NCBI GenBank assembly: GCA_015490255.1
Contig: WFYF01000117.1
Coordinates: 1-5,477, forward strand
Origin: Caldifarciminota bacterium
GTDB lineage: Bacteria > Hydrothermota > Hydrothermia > S141-80
DNA: 5,477 nucleotides
Direction of reading: 5' to 3'
Positions 5,351 to 5,477 of this stretch are shown piece after piece. The notes beneath the pieces were generated by a model that saw only the letters and a program-made list of their open reading frames with translations, was not told where the DNA came from and ran no database searches. The translations under genes were made by a program, and so were the position numbers. The number at the start of each line of letters is the position of its first letter. The stretch's first letter is position 1.

Positions 5351-5477
5351 GATCCCGGAGGGCCAGAAAACCGTGCAAACCCTCTGCGGTGAGCACCGCC
5401 CGGCGGATGGCTTCTTCCGCGGCCCCTAAAACTTCAAGGGAAAAGGCTTCAATCGCCCGCTCGTCCAGTTCCCCCTC
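5337..5477 (-). CDS. C-terminal end of an unidentified protein (partial)
   Basis: On the minus strand an open frame enters from beyond 5477 and runs 46 codons to a TGA (complement of 5337-5339). The visible end reads ...LDERAIEAFSLEVLGAA, continues with EEAIRRAVLTAEGLHGF and ends LALRDLKSP. It is a helical, Ala/Glu-rich C-terminus. The spacing of EEAIxxAxxxAExxxG is faintly like the C-terminus of DmpA/P1 (S58) peptidases, but the conserved Asn of that region is missing and helices of this composition match by chance. The gene converges on the TldE-like gene and overlaps its end by 14 nt. Codon use looks like that of its neighbours. The reading frame is plausible; identity is undetermined. Confidence 0.55.
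   Translation of the reverse strand, partial: EGELDERAIEAFSLEVLGAAEEAIRRAVLTAEGLHGFLALRDLKSP

Noticed and set aside
1..5477. CRISPR array, insertion sequence or phage genes
   Set aside because: No spaced direct repeats, transposase motifs, terminal inverted repeats or phage-like proteins were seen on either strand.

Overview
This window is ordinary bacterial chromosomal DNA, GC-rich (roughly 60% by eye). Shine-Dalgarno sites are strong, two sigma-70-type promoters are visible, and genes are packed with 4-14 nt overlaps. The lineage cannot be assigned from the sequence. The tRNA gene does not encode its 3' CCA. The proteins are rich in Arg, Glu and Pro, as in many high-GC or thermophilic bacteria, but this is only suggestive.

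Layout. Positions 1-1350 are read on the minus strand from a strong promoter at 1382-1410. In order of transcription they hold tRNA-Leu(UAG), a complete DegT/DnrJ/EryC1/StrS-type sugar aminotransferase, and the first 31 codons of an FAD-dependent oxidoreductase that leaves the window. No terminator separates the tRNA from the aminotransferase, so the tRNA probably sits in the leader of a glycan or nucleotide-sugar operon. Positions 1351-1607 are a divergent regulatory region holding the tRNA promoter, a T-tailed hairpin, a promoter for the rightward operon and its ribosome binding site.

Positions 1608-5350 form a tight five-gene rightward operon: a CoA-binding (YccU-like) protein, CutA, an unrecognised 205-residue protein with a predicted N-terminal coiled coil and acidic tail, the endolytic murein transglycosylase MltG, and a TldE/PmbA-like protein that lacks the metalloprotease HExxxH motif. 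Adjacent genes overlap or lie within 8 nt, so they are very likely co-transcribed and partly translationally coupled. They do not form one obvious pathway: small-molecule or metal-related proteins, cell-wall polymer control and a peptidase-accessory protein.

Positions 5337-5477 hold the last 46 codons of a minus-strand gene that converges on the TldE-like gene and overlaps its 3' end by 14 nt. No mobile element, CRISPR array or rRNA is seen. I found no clearly new multi-gene system. The best leads are the unrecognised 205-residue protein, the tRNA in an operon leader, the TldE-like gene without a neighbouring TldD, and the hairpin abutting the rightward promoter.
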